DNA from: Clostridia bacterium
Lineage (GTDB): Bacteria; Bacillota; Clostridia; Lachnospirales; Lachnospiraceae
Reading direction: 5' to 3'
Length of the DNA: 64,000 bases
NCBI GenBank assembly: GCA_029101305.1
Contig: JAQXQS010000194.1
Span: 1 to 64,000, forward strand
In this document: one piece after another, positions 43,858 through 52,952 of the stretch
How the letters are laid out: every line of letters begins with the position of its first letter
Position numbering within the stretch: the stretch's first letter is position 1
The notes under the pieces: model-generated
The model's input: only the letters and a program-made list of their open reading frames with translations
What the model was told of the DNA's origin: nothing
The model's database searches: none
Translations under genes and position numbers: made by a program

Positions 43858-46800
43858 TTAATCCGTCCGGAGTGCGGTTACCGGATCACTTTTAGCTGCC
43901 TTTCTTGATGGAATCAAACCACCAAGCAGCGTCAGCACAACACTCAGTCCGATCAGGATCACCGCCGCCACTGGTGGAAGCGCTGCTTTTACGTTCACAC
44001 CGTTAGCCACTGATCGGATAATACGGTTGGCAGGAATCAGGAGCAACAACGTGATTCCGATTCCCATAGCCCCTGCACAAAAACCAATAATAAAGGTTTC
44101 CGCATTAAATACCTGCGACACATTATGCCTGGAAGCACCAATGGCACGTAAGATACCGATTTCTTTTTTCCTCTCAAGAACACTGATATAAGTAATAACA
44201 CCGATCATAATAGAAGAAACCACAAGGGAAATTGCCACAAATGCCACCAGCACATAACTGATAATATTTACAATATCCGTTACCGAAGACATTAAAGTTC
44301 CCACAAGGTCTGTGTAGGTGATCACTTTTTCATCCTCCCCAGCGGCCTCCATGTCTGCATTGTACTGATCCAGGATATTGACGATCTCTGACTTGCATTC
44401 AAAGTCCTTCGGATAAATATTAATGCCGCCAGGAACCATCAGATCAGCATAACCAAGCTTTTTCAGATTGCCGTCATAGGAAGCGCTGTCGGATGACAAC
44501 AGAGACATCATAAGCTCAGAAAGATCATCCTCATTCATATTCATCTGAATCGCCTTGGCAAATGCCTCCGGATCGATCTGGAATGCATCCTCCATACCAC
44601 TCATGCCGCTTCCAAGTCCACTCATTGCCTGTCCCATGGCAGATGTGATACTGGAAGTTACACTGGTCATCACGGACTGCAGTGCATCCTGCATACCGGA
44701 ACTGATATTTCCCATCATCTGCTCCATTGCAGTCTGGATTCCCTTTGTCAGCTGCTTTTCCACCTGTCCCATCACATCTGTAAATTTAGACTCAATGCCC
44801 TTGGTGATCGCATCGGAAAAAGAGGTCATCATAGTTTTCATATATGTTTCCATTGCCTGGGAAAACTGCTTCTGCACCTCACTGGTATCCACCATTGCCG
44901 TAAGTCCATTCAGCAGACGGCTTCTGGCATCGTCTGTCTGCATATATTCCATAAAATATGTGACCAGGTTTGCCGGATCCGGAAGTTCATTTTTCTTCGC
45001 ATATTCCGGATAAGCTGCCACAACATCCTGTAAAAGCAGATCCTGGATCTGTTTCGTGGTGATATTTACTGTCACACTGGTTTTGATCAGATTTTCTGCT
45101 TCCTGCTTTATCTGCTGCTGGATCTCTGCCTGGCTAAGAAACGCCAGAAGGCTGGCTGCATCTGTCTGCTGGATTCCATTTGCCTTTACATACTCCTGAT
45201 ACTGGTTCATCAGGCCCACAGCTATCGCGATCACCTTCTCTGATGAAACATCCACCGTTACATTCTTTTTTACAAGCTCCTGCAAATCCTTGCTCAGACG
45301 ATCGTTCATTTCCTTAGAAGTAAGGTACTGCTTCAGGGCAGCCTGCATTTTGTTCTGGTCTGCCTCCGGCTTTCCTTTGATGCTCTCCTGATAACCAGCC
45401 ATAACATCCTTCAACAATGCATTTATCTGTTCTTCTGTAAAATTAAATTTTACTGCTTTCAGTGCCTCGCTCATATCCGGCATCTGGTCTGCCGGCAGGC
45501 TTTTCATAATTTCTTCCGGATCGATCATATCCGAAAAATCCAGGTTCAGATCATCCATCTTAATCAGTCCGGAAAAATCTGGCATACTGCTTTCATCCAG
45601 TCCCAGATTTCCTGACAGACCTGACATATCAGGCATATCTACATTCAGGTCAGACAACCCGGACATACTGGAAAGATCCATATTGAATCCACTGGTATCG
45701 ATTTTGAAAGCTTCCTGCAGCGCATCCGCATTAATAGAAAACAGGGATTCCATATCGAACTTACTGTTTTCATCCTCTTCTTTTCCAAATTCTTCCCCTG
45801 TGAAAACATTGATCTTTTCATCCGCCAGCTGCTGTTTTACAATTTCACTGGAAGCAGCCTTTTCGATCACATGATTTGTAAGAGCATGGGTATAACAGAT
45901 TCCTGCTGTCAGCATGGATGCAGTTGCGCCCTCTACCGGCTTCACGATTCCCACAATCGTGAGATCTTCCCCGTTTTTCACCAGTTTTTTCATATAAGAG
46001 GTATTGTCCGATTTATCTTTCCAGACTTTATATTCCTCATCATATTCATAATAATCAGTGCTGCTCACAAGCTTGAACTTCGTTCCCAAGATCTGGTCAT
46101 AGGTATAGGGGCCTGTATTTTCCGGGGTTTCCACCGACTCTTCTGCCATAAATTTCTGCACCATATCATCCAGCTCCCTGCTGTCCCGCAACCCCAGTGT
46201 ATATTGCAGAAAATCACTGATATCTCCCTGTGAAGTGAGCACCAGCACACATTCATTATATTTCTCAGGCCATCTTCCCGCTTTCACATCATACTGATCC
46301 TGGTACAGCTCTGCATCTTCTGGCATTTCATAAAATACATCCGTACTCATGGTAGAAGACATGATGCTGTTTGAAGAGCCAGAGCCAAGACCCATAGCGG
46401 AAAAAGATTTATCCGGATTTACCTGACGGAAACCATCCTTCTCTTCCCGGAAAATCTGAGGAGAAACAGAATAAGTGTACTCAACCGAATTGGCATATTG
46501 GGAAATCCCACTGTCCTCACTGTCCAGATAGTTTTTTAAAGATTCCAGGTCATTGGAATTCATTTTGGAAAACATATTGGTGACCATCTGGGCCACCCCG
46601 ACTTCTCCATCTTTTTTCTCACTCTGGGCAGTCGCTGCCCCCATCATCATGGATGTAAGATCCACTCCTGTACTCTGGATCTGCAACGGATATTCTGAAA
46701 GAGTCTCTTCCTCCATATCCGTAATATATTTATCCACGCCATTTGATATGGAAAGAATCAGTGCGATACCGATAATTCCTATGGAACCAGCGAAGGATGT

Positions 46801-47601
46801 AAGCAGGGTCCTTGCCTTCTTCGTCTTTAAATTCTCAAAGCTGAGGGAAAGTGCCGTAAAAAAGGACATGGAAGACTTTCCCATATTTTTGTGGACTGGT
46901 GGTGCCATTTTTTCACTGTCAATCACAAACGGATCTGTATCTGACAGGATCCTTCCATCCTTTACCGTAACGATCCTGGTCGCATAAAGCTTCGCAAGCT
47001 CCGGATTATGGGTAACCATAACCACCAGGCGCTCTTTGGCAACCTCCTGTAACAGGTCCATAACCTGGACACTGGTATCTGAATCCAATGCTCCTGTCGG
47101 TTCATCGGCAAGAAGTATTTCCGGATCATTTACAAGAGCCCTGGCAATGGCTACTCGCTGCATCTGTCCGCCTGACATCTGACTTGGTCTTTTATGAAGC
47201 TGGGCACCAAGTCCCACCTTTTCCAGAGCCTCTTTTGCCCGCCGTCTCCGTTCCCCTTTGGAAACACCGGAAATGGTAAGGGCAAGCTCTACATTTGCCA
47301 GAACCGTCTGATGGGGAATCAGATTATAGCTCTGGAACACAAATCCGATGGTATGGTTACGGTAGGAATCCCAGTCCCTGTCCTTATATTTCTTTGTAGA
47401 AATCCCATTGATGATCAGGTCACCACTGTCATACCGGTCCAGGCCACCGATGATATTCAGAAGAGTGGTCTTTCCCGAACCACTGGGGCCAAGAATCGCC
47501 ACAAATTCATTGTCACGAAGGCTGAGGCTGACCCCGTCAAGTGCCCGCTGCACCAGATTCCCAGTTCTGTATTCTTTGTGTATGTCTTTGATCTGAAGCA
47601 C
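43858..47601 (-). CDS. ABC transporter with fused ATPase and FtsX-type permease and a very large extracytoplasmic domain
   Basis: A 1247-residue MacB-like single-chain ABC protein. The ATPase (1-225) has Walker A GPSGSGKTTLL, signature QMSGGQMQRVAIARAL and Walker B ILLADEPTGALDS. One membrane helix follows at about 265-290, then an extracytoplasmic region of roughly 800 residues, then three FtsX helices (about 1120-1240) ending RKAAKSDPVTALRTD. The outer region holds short Met/Asp/Ser-rich repeats (MSGLSDLNVDMPDMSGLSGN and similar) and amphipathic GMxxAMxQ segments. Start is GTG with AAAGGAAG upstream. It probably handles a peptide or lipid substrate or senses envelope stress. The exact role is unknown. 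Confidence 0.85.
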   Translation of the reverse strand: MLQIKDIHKEYRTGNLVQRALDGVSLSLRDNEFVAILGPSGSGKTTLLNIIGGLDRYDSGDLIINGISTKKYKDRDWDSYRNHTIGFVFQSYNLIPHQTVLANVELALTISGVSKGERRRRAKEALEKVGLGAQLHKRPSQMSGGQMQRVAIARALVNDPEILLADEPTGALDSDTSVQVMDLLQEVAKERLVVMVTHNPELAKLYATRIVTVKDGRILSDTDPFVIDSEKMAPPVHKNMGKSSMSFFTALSLSFENLKTKKARTLLTSFAGSIGIIGIALILSISNGVDKYITDMEEETLSEYPLQIQSTGVDLTSMMMGAATAQSEKKDGEVGVAQMVTNMFSKMNSNDLESLKNYLDSEDSGISQYANSVEYTYSVSPQIFREEKDGFRQVNPDKSFSAMGLGSGSSNSIMSSTMSTDVFYEMPEDAELYQDQYDVKAGRWPEKYNECVLVLTSQGDISDFLQYTLGLRDSRELDDMVQKFMAEESVETPENTGPYTYDQILGTKFKLVSSTDYYEYDEEYKVWKDKSDNTSYMKKLVKNGEDLTIVGIVKPVEGATASMLTAGICYTHALTNHVIEKAASSEIVKQQLADEKINVFTGEEFGKEEDENSKFDMESLFSINADALQEAFKIDTSGFNMDLSSMSGLSDLNVDMPDMSGLSGNLGLDESSMPDFSGLIKMDDLNLDFSDMIDPEEIMKSLPADQMPDMSEALKAVKFNFTEEQINALLKDVMAGYQESIKGKPEADQNKMQAALKQYLTSKEMNDRLSKDLQELVKKNVTVDVSSEKVIAIAVGLMNQYQEYVKANGIQQTDAASLLAFLSQAEIQQQIKQEAENLIKTSVTVNITTKQIQDLLLQDVVAAYPEYAKKNELPDPANLVTYFMEYMQTDDARSRLLNGLTAMVDTSEVQKQFSQAMETYMKTMMTSFSDAITKGIESKFTDVMGQVEKQLTKGIQTAMEQMMGNISSGMQDALQSVMTSVTSSITSAMGQAMSGLGSGMSGMEDAFQIDPEAFAKAIQMNMNEDDLSELMMSLLSSDSASYDGNLKKLGYADLMVPGGINIYPKDFECKSEIVNILDQYNADMEAAGEDEKVITYTDLVGTLMSSVTDIVNIISYVLVAFVAISLVVSSIMIGVITYISVLERKKEIGILRAIGASRHNVSQVFNAETFIIGFCAGAMGIGITLLLLIPANRIIRSVANGVNVKAALPPVAAVILIGLSVVLTLLGGLIPSRKAAKSDPVTALRTD

Positions 47602-47684
47602 AGATTACTTCCTTTCTATTAACATGATGTCAACTAATCCCACTGTAACATATCTATTTGTCACAGAATGTACCCCATTATAAC

Positions 47685-47719
47685 CTTAAAATGTGAACAT
47701 ATTGTGACTTAAAATGAAC
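47685..47719. promoter_or_regulatory. Direct repeats between divergent ABC and flavoprotein genes
   Basis: CTTAAAATGTGAAC (47685-47698) and CTTAAAATGAAC (47708-47719) are direct repeats 23 bp apart (about two helical turns), as for a response-regulator dimer pair. A TATAAT for the ABC gene lies beside them on the minus strand. Confidence 0.45.
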
Positions 47720-47726
47720 CATTCTC

Positions 47727-47755
47727 TTGAAATTCAACCATTCCTATCGTATAAT
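47727..47755 (+). promoter_or_regulatory. Promoter of the flavoprotein gene
   Basis: -35 TTGAAA (47727-47732), a 17-bp spacer and -10 TATAAT (47750-47755). Confidence 0.75.
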
Positions 47756-47855
47756 AAGGAAATACATTACCACTTTAGAGAGATGATGTGCACAGACTGC
47801 ATTGGAATTTCACACATACAGTCTGATATCATGAACTTCAGAAAGGATGAAAAAA

Positions 47856-48422
47856 ATGAAGGTTTTACTTTTAAACGGCAGTCCGCGTAAAGAAGGCTGC
47901 ACCTTCACTGCACTTAGTGAAGTCGCAAAAACACTGAACAACAATGGAATTGACACTGAGATTTTCCAGGCCGGAAATCCAGATACAGATAATGTAAAAG
48001 CCGCCGCGGCGAAATTAAAGGAGGCGGACGCTCTGGTGGTAGGTTCCCCGGTATACTGGGCTTCCCCATCCGGACAGATCATCGAATTTATGGATAAGCT
48101 ATGCTCCATGGCTGGAAAAGACATGCTTCACAAACCGGCAGCAGCGGTTGCCTCCGCAAGAAGAGCCGGAACTACCGCCACTCTTGATGTACTCCAGAAA
48201 TATTTCAGCTACCACGAAATGCCACTGGTATCTGCCAACTACTGGAACATGGTACATGGCAATACCCCTGCCGAAGTAGCCAAGGATGAAGAGGGTCTTC
48301 AGATCATGCGTACCCTTGGAAACAATATGGCATGGCTTCTGAAATGCCTGGAAGCAGGAAAAGCAGCCGGAATTGCCACTCCACAGGCCGAAGATAAAAT
48401 CAAGACTAATTTTATCCGTTAA
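47856..48422 (+). CDS. NADPH-dependent FMN reductase/flavodoxin-fold protein
   Basis: A 188-residue flavoprotein with the FMN phosphate loop LLNGSPRKEGCTFTAL (4-19), then ALVVGSPVYWASPSGQIIEFMDKL and AVASARRAGTTATLD. It belongs to the NAD(P)H-dependent FMN reductase/iron-sulfur flavoprotein group, but lacks the extra Cys cluster. I chose MKVLLLN, with GAAAGG nine bases upstream. The ATG three codons earlier abuts that site. It probably reduces flavin or quinone. Specific role unknown. Confidence 0.85.
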   Translation: MKVLLLNGSPRKEGCTFTALSEVAKTLNNNGIDTEIFQAGNPDTDNVKAAAAKLKEADALVVGSPVYWASPSGQIIEFMDKLCSMAGKDMLHKPAAAVASARRAGTTATLDVLQKYFSYHEMPLVSANYWNMVHGNTPAEVAKDEEGLQIMRTLGNNMAWLLKCLEAGKAAGIATPQAEDKIKTNFIR

Positions 48423-48450
48423 TAGTGCATATCCTGATTTTCAATTTTCA

Positions 48451-48595
48451 GTAACTGTTCAGAGCCAACCTCCAAAATGCGACCCATTTCGTCGGTGTGG
48501 CGTATCCGCCAAATGGATTTATGTGCAAAAGTGTTCATTCATGCAAGCATGATTCACACTTTTGCACAAAAATCCGCTTGGCTCTGAACAGTTAC
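48451..48595. mobile_element. 145-bp MITE with 18-bp terminal inverted repeats and 8-bp target duplication
   Basis: The element starts GTAACTGTTCAGAGCCAA and ends with its exact reverse complement. It is flanked on both sides by AATTTTCA (48443-48450 and 48596-48603), a likely target-site duplication. Inside, GTGCAAAAGTG and CACTTTTGCAC form a second long stem. It contains no ORF. It sits directly upstream of the alanine/glycine symporter. Partial or decayed relatives are at 36688-36714, 50875-50958 and 63656-63725. Confidence 0.85.
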
Positions 48596-48629
48596 AATTT
48601 TCACTATAAAACTTCCAGAGAGGTATTTT

Positions 48630-50027
48630 ATGCTGCAAATAATCGAAACTATTAATACAGCTGTAAATAATTTTATCTGGGGCGTTCCTGCCATGGTCTG
48701 TATTTTCGGAGTTGGTCTTTACCTGAGTATCCGCACCAATTTCCTTCAGATCCGCAAGTTCCCCTACGCGATCAAAACTACCCTCGGACGTATCTTTCGC
48801 AAGCGTGATGCTTCCGACGGTGCTATCACTCCTTTCCAGGCTGTGTGTACAGCTCTGGCCGCCACAGTTGGTACCGGTAATATTGCCGGTGTAGCAGGCG
48901 CTATCGCCATTGGTGGCCCGGGTGCCATATTCTGGATGTGGGTTTCCGCACTGTTTGGCATGTGTACCAAATATGCCGAGGTTACCCTGGCTGTCCACTT
49001 CCGTGAGATTAACGCAAACGGTGAGCTGGTAGGCGGTCCTATGTATTACATTAAAAATGGCCTTGGGAAAAAATGGCACTGGCTGGCTTATCTGTTCGCT
49101 GCTTTCGGTGTACTCACCGTATTCGGAACCGGTAATGCCACACAGGTAAATACTATTACCACCGCTATTAATTCTGCCTTAATGAATTATAATATCATTA
49201 ACGAAAATGCAGTTCCTACCTCCAATCTGATCATCGGTATCGTGATCGCAGTTCTCATTGCCATGATCCTTCTTGGCGGAATCAAACGTATCGGTCAGGT
49301 TACAGAAAAGCTGGTTCCATTTATGGCTCTGCTTTACATCATCCTCGGATTCGGAGTGATCATTCTGAACATCCAGAATGTGCCATCTGTGTTTGCTTCT
49401 ATTTTCCATGGTGCTTTCCAGCCCTCCGCAGTGACCGGTGGAATTGTAGGAAGTATGTTCCTCAGTTTGAAAAAGGGTGTATCCCGTGGTATTTTCTCCA
49501 ACGAAGCTGGTCTTGGTACCGGATCCATCGCGCATGCCTGCGCAGATACCAAGAAGCCTGTAAAACAGGGTATGTTCGGTATTTTTGAAGTATTTACAGA
49601 CACCATCGTGATCTGTACTCTTACTGCACTTGTTATCCTTTGCAGTGGTGTTCCCATTGCTTACGGAGAGGCCGCAGGCGCAGAACTGACAATTTCAGGC
49701 TTCACTTCTACATACGGAAGCTGGGTATCTATTATCACAGCTGTTGCCATGTGCTGTTTCGCATTTTCCACAGCACTTGGATGGGGACTTTACGGCGCCC
49801 GCTGTATCGAATTCCTGTTTTCTGAAAAAGTGATCAAACCATTTATGGTTGCTTATTCCCTGGTTGCCATCCTTGGTGCAACTGCAAATCTTGGCCTGAT
49901 GTGGAACATTGCAGAGACCTTTAATGGTCTTATGGCAATCCCGAACCTGATTGCCTTGTTCCTGCTTTCCGGCACAGTCGTGAAGCTGACTAAGGAATAT
50001 TTCGCCGGAGAAGGCAGAAACAGCTAA
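48630..50027 (+). CDS. Alanine/glycine:cation symporter (AgcS family)
   Basis: A 465-residue Na+-coupled amino-acid symporter with about eleven helices. Family signatures are ITPFQAVCTALAATVGTGNIAGVA (near residue 67) and SNEAGLGTGSIAHACA (about 290), plus GGPMYYIKNGLGKKW. AGAGAGG precedes the ATG. The MITE insertion ends about 35 bp upstream, so the promoter region of this gene is partly made of the element. Confidence 0.93.
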   Translation: MLQIIETINTAVNNFIWGVPAMVCIFGVGLYLSIRTNFLQIRKFPYAIKTTLGRIFRKRDASDGAITPFQAVCTALAATVGTGNIAGVAGAIAIGGPGAIFWMWVSALFGMCTKYAEVTLAVHFREINANGELVGGPMYYIKNGLGKKWHWLAYLFAAFGVLTVFGTGNATQVNTITTAINSALMNYNIINENAVPTSNLIIGIVIAVLIAMILLGGIKRIGQVTEKLVPFMALLYIILGFGVIILNIQNVPSVFASIFHGAFQPSAVTGGIVGSMFLSLKKGVSRGIFSNEAGLGTGSIAHACADTKKPVKQGMFGIFEVFTDTIVICTLTALVILCSGVPIAYGEAAGAELTISGFTSTYGSWVSIITAVAMCCFAFSTALGWGLYGARCIEFLFSEKVIKPFMVAYSLVAILGATANLGLMWNIAETFNGLMAIPNLIALFLLSGTVVKLTKEYFAGEGRNS

Positions 50028-50108
50028 CAGCTCCACTCACATTTTTGTAAAACCGCTTGTTCCGGATTAAAATTGGTTTCAGTTCAAAATTGATTTCGGT
50101 TCAAAAAA

Positions 50109-50148
50109 AGAGGGCTATCCCAAAACAATGGGATGGTCCTCCTTTTTT
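50109..50148. terminator. Bidirectional terminator
   Basis: AGGGCTATCCC and GGGATGGTCCT pair, with A-run upstream and T-run downstream. It lies between the convergent symporter and secreted-protein genes. Confidence 0.8.
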
Positions 50149-50189
50149 AATTCCAGATTCTTCACATTTATGCTCTTTACCAGCTGCAA

Positions 50190-50846
50190 TCAATCTTTTG
50201 TTTCTTCTGTTGTATCCTCTGCAGCCTTTTCATCTGCTGTATTTGCAGCTTCTTCTTTGGCATCAGAAGCTTCTTCACCTTCTTCCTCACCGATCACAAC
50301 TGCATTTTTCTCTTCCTCAGTCTGCTCTTTTGCATCTGTAACGCTTACCTTATGGTCGTACCATTTGCCCTTTGTACCAAGGATTGCAAGATCAAACTCC
50401 TCATCCAGTTTTTCCACCGGAATATTAAATCCATAAACCTCCTCAGAGATTCCATCACTGTAAGTTACAGTATCTGTAGTTGGTGCGATCAGCTTAGCGC
50501 CGTCTTTCTGGGCATCTTCTGCTGTTCCAAGGAAAAGGTTTACGATGTTCTTGGAAACAAGGCTGATATGAACGGTCATTTTGCCATCCTTAACAGTAAG
50601 AGTGGCTCTGCCATTGCAGGCCTCATTCACATGGAACATACCGCTGTCTGTATCAAACTCTACACCATATACACCGTCTTCCAGCTCACTGTCTGTGCTG
50701 TCTGCATCCTTGGAGTCTTCTGCTGCCTCTGTTGTCTCGGTATTCTCTTCTGTGACTTCTGTCTCTGCCCATACTGGAGCAACTGTCCCTACTGTCATGG
50801 CAGACATGCTTACTGCAGTTAATAAAACAACTAATGAACGCTTCAT
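50190..50846 (-). CDS. Secreted protein with one NEAT-like module and acidic tail
   Basis: A 218-residue exported protein. Signal peptide MKRSLVVLLTAVSMSAMTVG, cleaved near VWA-E (27). An acidic Thr/Glu/Asp-rich stretch (28-58), a beta-rich module (about 59-168) containing DGVYGVEFDTDSGMFHVNEA, LFLGTAEDA, VYGFNIPVEKLDEEFDL and GKWYDHKVSV, then a Glu-rich C-tail. The module resembles NEAT (heme/iron-transport-associated) domains and recurs in the 1323-residue protein at 52953-56924. That family link is my inference. It lies downstream of the exported CbiK gene and may be read from the cobalamin-riboswitch transcript. Confidence 0.65.
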   Translation of the reverse strand: MKRSLVVLLTAVSMSAMTVGTVAPVWAETEVTEENTETTEAAEDSKDADSTDSELEDGVYGVEFDTDSGMFHVNEACNGRATLTVKDGKMTVHISLVSKNIVNLFLGTAEDAQKDGAKLIAPTTDTVTYSDGISEEVYGFNIPVEKLDEEFDLAILGTKGKWYDHKVSVTDAKEQTEEEKNAVVIGEEEGEEASDAKEEAANTADEKAAEDTTEETKD

Positions 50847-50874
50847 AATAATTCTCCTTTTTATTTTTCATTTT

Positions 50875-50958
50875 GAAACTCTTTAGAACCAACCGAAAAA
50901 TTTCGATTCCATCAGTGACATATACCCGTCCCATATATTTCTGGCTCTGAACAGTTAC
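50875..50958. repeat. Decayed MITE copy
   Basis: The left end GAAACTCTTTAGAACCAACC matches the MITE end in 16 of 20 positions. The right end GGCTCTGAACAGTTAC is exact. It fills the region just upstream of the secreted-protein gene. Confidence 0.6.
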
Positions 50959-51063
50959 AAATGATATTGCTCAAACAGCTGCTTCGGAAACACGCTTCAC
51001 AATTCACATGCTCCAACAGCAGCTGTCCAAGTTCTTATTTTTCTAAAGCATCAATTATCCTGA

Positions 51064-52332
51064 TTATTTCGCAATTGAATCAATAGCAGCCTGTGTATGT
51101 GCTACATACAGATCCTCAACTGCAGCGATTCTTCCAAGACCTGCGATCTGGCAGTCAATGCTGTCAAATTCTCCGGAAGCCTCGAACATGCTCTTCCAGG
51201 AATCGTCATCATCACCAGCCATATCGTTGTTTGCATGGTCACCAGCAACAACCATCAACGGACGAAGAACAACTTTCTTGAATCCGGCATCTTTTACTTT
51301 ATTGATAACTTCCTCACAAGCAGTATCCTCTGGCTCACCTTCTACAGTACCGATAAATGCGTTTGTGAAACCAAGCTCATTCATCTGTGTCTGCATCTGG
51401 TCATAAGTAACATTTGCTCCATGAGAAGTTCCATGTCCCATGAATACAAATGCTGTTCCATCTTCTGCAGCTGCTTCCATGCTGTCATATCCAGCTTCTT
51501 TTACAGCTTCATCTGTGATTGCCTGTGCAACAGCAGCCTTGTCATCGTTGATAACAGTAGCGTCATCTCCAACCTCACCAAGCATTGGCTCAGCGATTGC
51601 TACAGACTCAAATTTATCTTTATACTCATCAATAGCTTCTACCATCTCATCGTACTCAGCGCCATGCATAAGGTGTGTAGGCTGAACAACCAGATTCTTA
51701 ACACCGTTTGCTACTGCACGGTCAAGTGCCTGCTGCATGTTATCAATTGCCTCATCATCTCTTGCCTGTACATGGTTGATGATGATCTGAGCGGTAAATG
51801 CTCTTCTTACAGACCAATCCGGGAATGCATCTGCAAGTTTATCCTCGATTCCTTTGATGTCCTCTGCACGGCTGTCATTGAAGGAAGTACCAAAGCTTAC
51901 TACAAGAAGCTCATTCTCACCGATCTCATCCTGGTTACGAGGATCATCTTTGGAAGCATCACCTGTGTCACGTCCGAAATACTCTGGGCTTGCTTCTTCG
52001 CCTTCTACCAGCTCTTTCTGTGCATCTGTAAGAGCATCCCATGCTTCTTTTGCTTCTTTGCACTGTGCATCTGTGTCGTCATTTCTTTCCTGAACATAGA
52101 TGGCATCAATAAGAGCTGCAACTTTATCTGCTGCTTCCTTGTCTGCATCAGCAGTATCATCTGTTGCTTCTGCATCATCTGCTGCCTCAGCATCGTCAGT
52201 AGCCTCAGCGTCATCTGCTGTCTCCTCAGTTGCTTCTTCTGTCTCTGCAAATGCAACAGATCCTGTTGCTACAGTCATGCTTGCAGCCATGGAAGTTGCA
52301 AGAAGCAGTGCTAATAAAGTTTTTCTTTTCAT
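51064..52332 (-). CDS. cbiK: Exported sirohydrochlorin cobaltochelatase (CbiK type)
   Basis: A 422-residue secreted CbiK. The signal peptide is MKRKTLLALLLATSMAASM, ending near FAETE (29). A repetitive acidic region (about 30-80, ATDDAEAADDAE repeats) and a helical segment follow. The chelatase part (about 145-422) begins ENELLVVSFGTSFNDSR and keeps the metal-site histidines in VQPTHLMHGAEYDE and FVFMGHGTSHGANV. CbiK inserts cobalt into sirohydrochlorin in the cytoplasm. An exported form is unusual, though a periplasmic CbiK that binds heme is known in Desulfovibrio. GAGG lies eight bases before the chosen ATG. It is directly behind a cobalamin riboswitch. Confidence 0.9.
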   Translation of the reverse strand: MKRKTLLALLLATSMAASMTVATGSVAFAETEEATEETADDAEATDDAEAADDAEATDDTADADKEAADKVAALIDAIYVQERNDDTDAQCKEAKEAWDALTDAQKELVEGEEASPEYFGRDTGDASKDDPRNQDEIGENELLVVSFGTSFNDSRAEDIKGIEDKLADAFPDWSVRRAFTAQIIINHVQARDDEAIDNMQQALDRAVANGVKNLVVQPTHLMHGAEYDEMVEAIDEYKDKFESVAIAEPMLGEVGDDATVINDDKAAVAQAITDEAVKEAGYDSMEAAAEDGTAFVFMGHGTSHGANVTYDQMQTQMNELGFTNAFIGTVEGEPEDTACEEVINKVKDAGFKKVVLRPLMVVAGDHANNDMAGDDDDSWKSMFEASGEFDSIDCQIAGLGRIAAVEDLYVAHTQAAIDSIAK

Positions 52333-52420
52333 TTCTTTTTCCTCTTTTTTCCTGTATTTCCGGATTGAATCATGCATAAGGATCCCGCCCTACAGGGCCT
52401 TTTATGTATAAACATAAAAA

Positions 52421-52442
52421 GCAGCCACATTTCTGCAGCTGC
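52421..52442 (-). terminator. Riboswitch-linked terminator before cbiK
   Basis: GCAGC, twelve bases, GGCTGC followed by TTTTTAT on the minus strand, between the riboswitch and cbiK. Confidence 0.7.
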
Positions 52443-52484
52443 ACCTTCCTCATAAACACATCTCCTGAAAACAGGACTTCTATG

Positions 52485-52682
52485 TATTGCTATGAGAATA
52501 CAGGTTCTGTGTACCGCAGACCTAAGATTCCACGCCAAGGCAGTTCTCCTGACTTCGATCAACACTGCTCCCCCTTCCCTTTTTGGTGGGCTCTGAAGCA
52601 GCTCCCTTACACAGTGACGGCATCGTTCCGGATTCACACCAGATTCTCTTTTGCGCATCATGTCCATGATGCAACCTTCGCG
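52485..52682 (-). promoter_or_regulatory. Cobalamin riboswitch
   Basis: On the minus strand, GAATCTGGTGTGAATCCGG, GCCGTCACTGT and AAGTCAGGAGAACTGCC (52539-52556) are the conserved blocks of the B12 riboswitch in the right order and spacing. It would repress cbiK, and perhaps the following secreted-protein gene, when cobalamin is plentiful. Confidence 0.93.
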
Positions 52683-52690
52683 CTATAACG

Positions 52691-52718
52691 ATTATACATA
52701 TTCGACTCGGATAGTTAA
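52691..52718 (-). promoter_or_regulatory. Promoter of the cobalamin riboswitch transcript
   Basis: -35 TTAACT (52713-52718), a 16-bp spacer and -10 TATAAT (52691-52696). The stretch 52720-52870 is AT-rich with no gene. Confidence 0.65.
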
Positions 52719-52878
52719 TAGATACCATATTTTTATGTATTTTTTTTGAATAAATTATGTATTTTTTATGAATTAGGGTCAAATTTCTACATTTTATCTT
52801 TTAAATAAGTAACTGGCAAATATACAACTTTTATACGCCAAAATGTGGCACTTTTTTCATCTAACATAGTCTAAAAAA

Positions 52879-52912
52879 ATGATCTGCAACCCATCAACAG
52901 GTTACAGACCAT
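52879..52912 (-). terminator. Terminator of the large surface-protein gene
   Basis: ATGGTCTGTAACC and GGTTGCAGATCAT pair, followed by TTTTTTTAG on the minus strand. Confidence 0.85.
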
Positions 52913-52952
52913 TTTTCTCACTCAGGACTTCTTAATCATCCATCGTCCCTTA

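Noticed and set aside
48451..48595. IS element upstream of the symporter
   Set aside because: It is only 145 bp and has no transposase frame, so MITE is the better description.
52110..52240. Possible tandem DNA repeat array or CRISPR
   Set aside because: The repetition codes for ATDDAEAADDAE-type acidic repeats in the exported CbiK. There are no spacers or constant direct repeats.
51097..52314. Plus-strand open frame of 405 codons, Cys-rich
   Set aside because: Antisense of the cbiK gene. The Cys and Ser richness comes from the acidic Asp/Glu/Ala repeats on the other strand.
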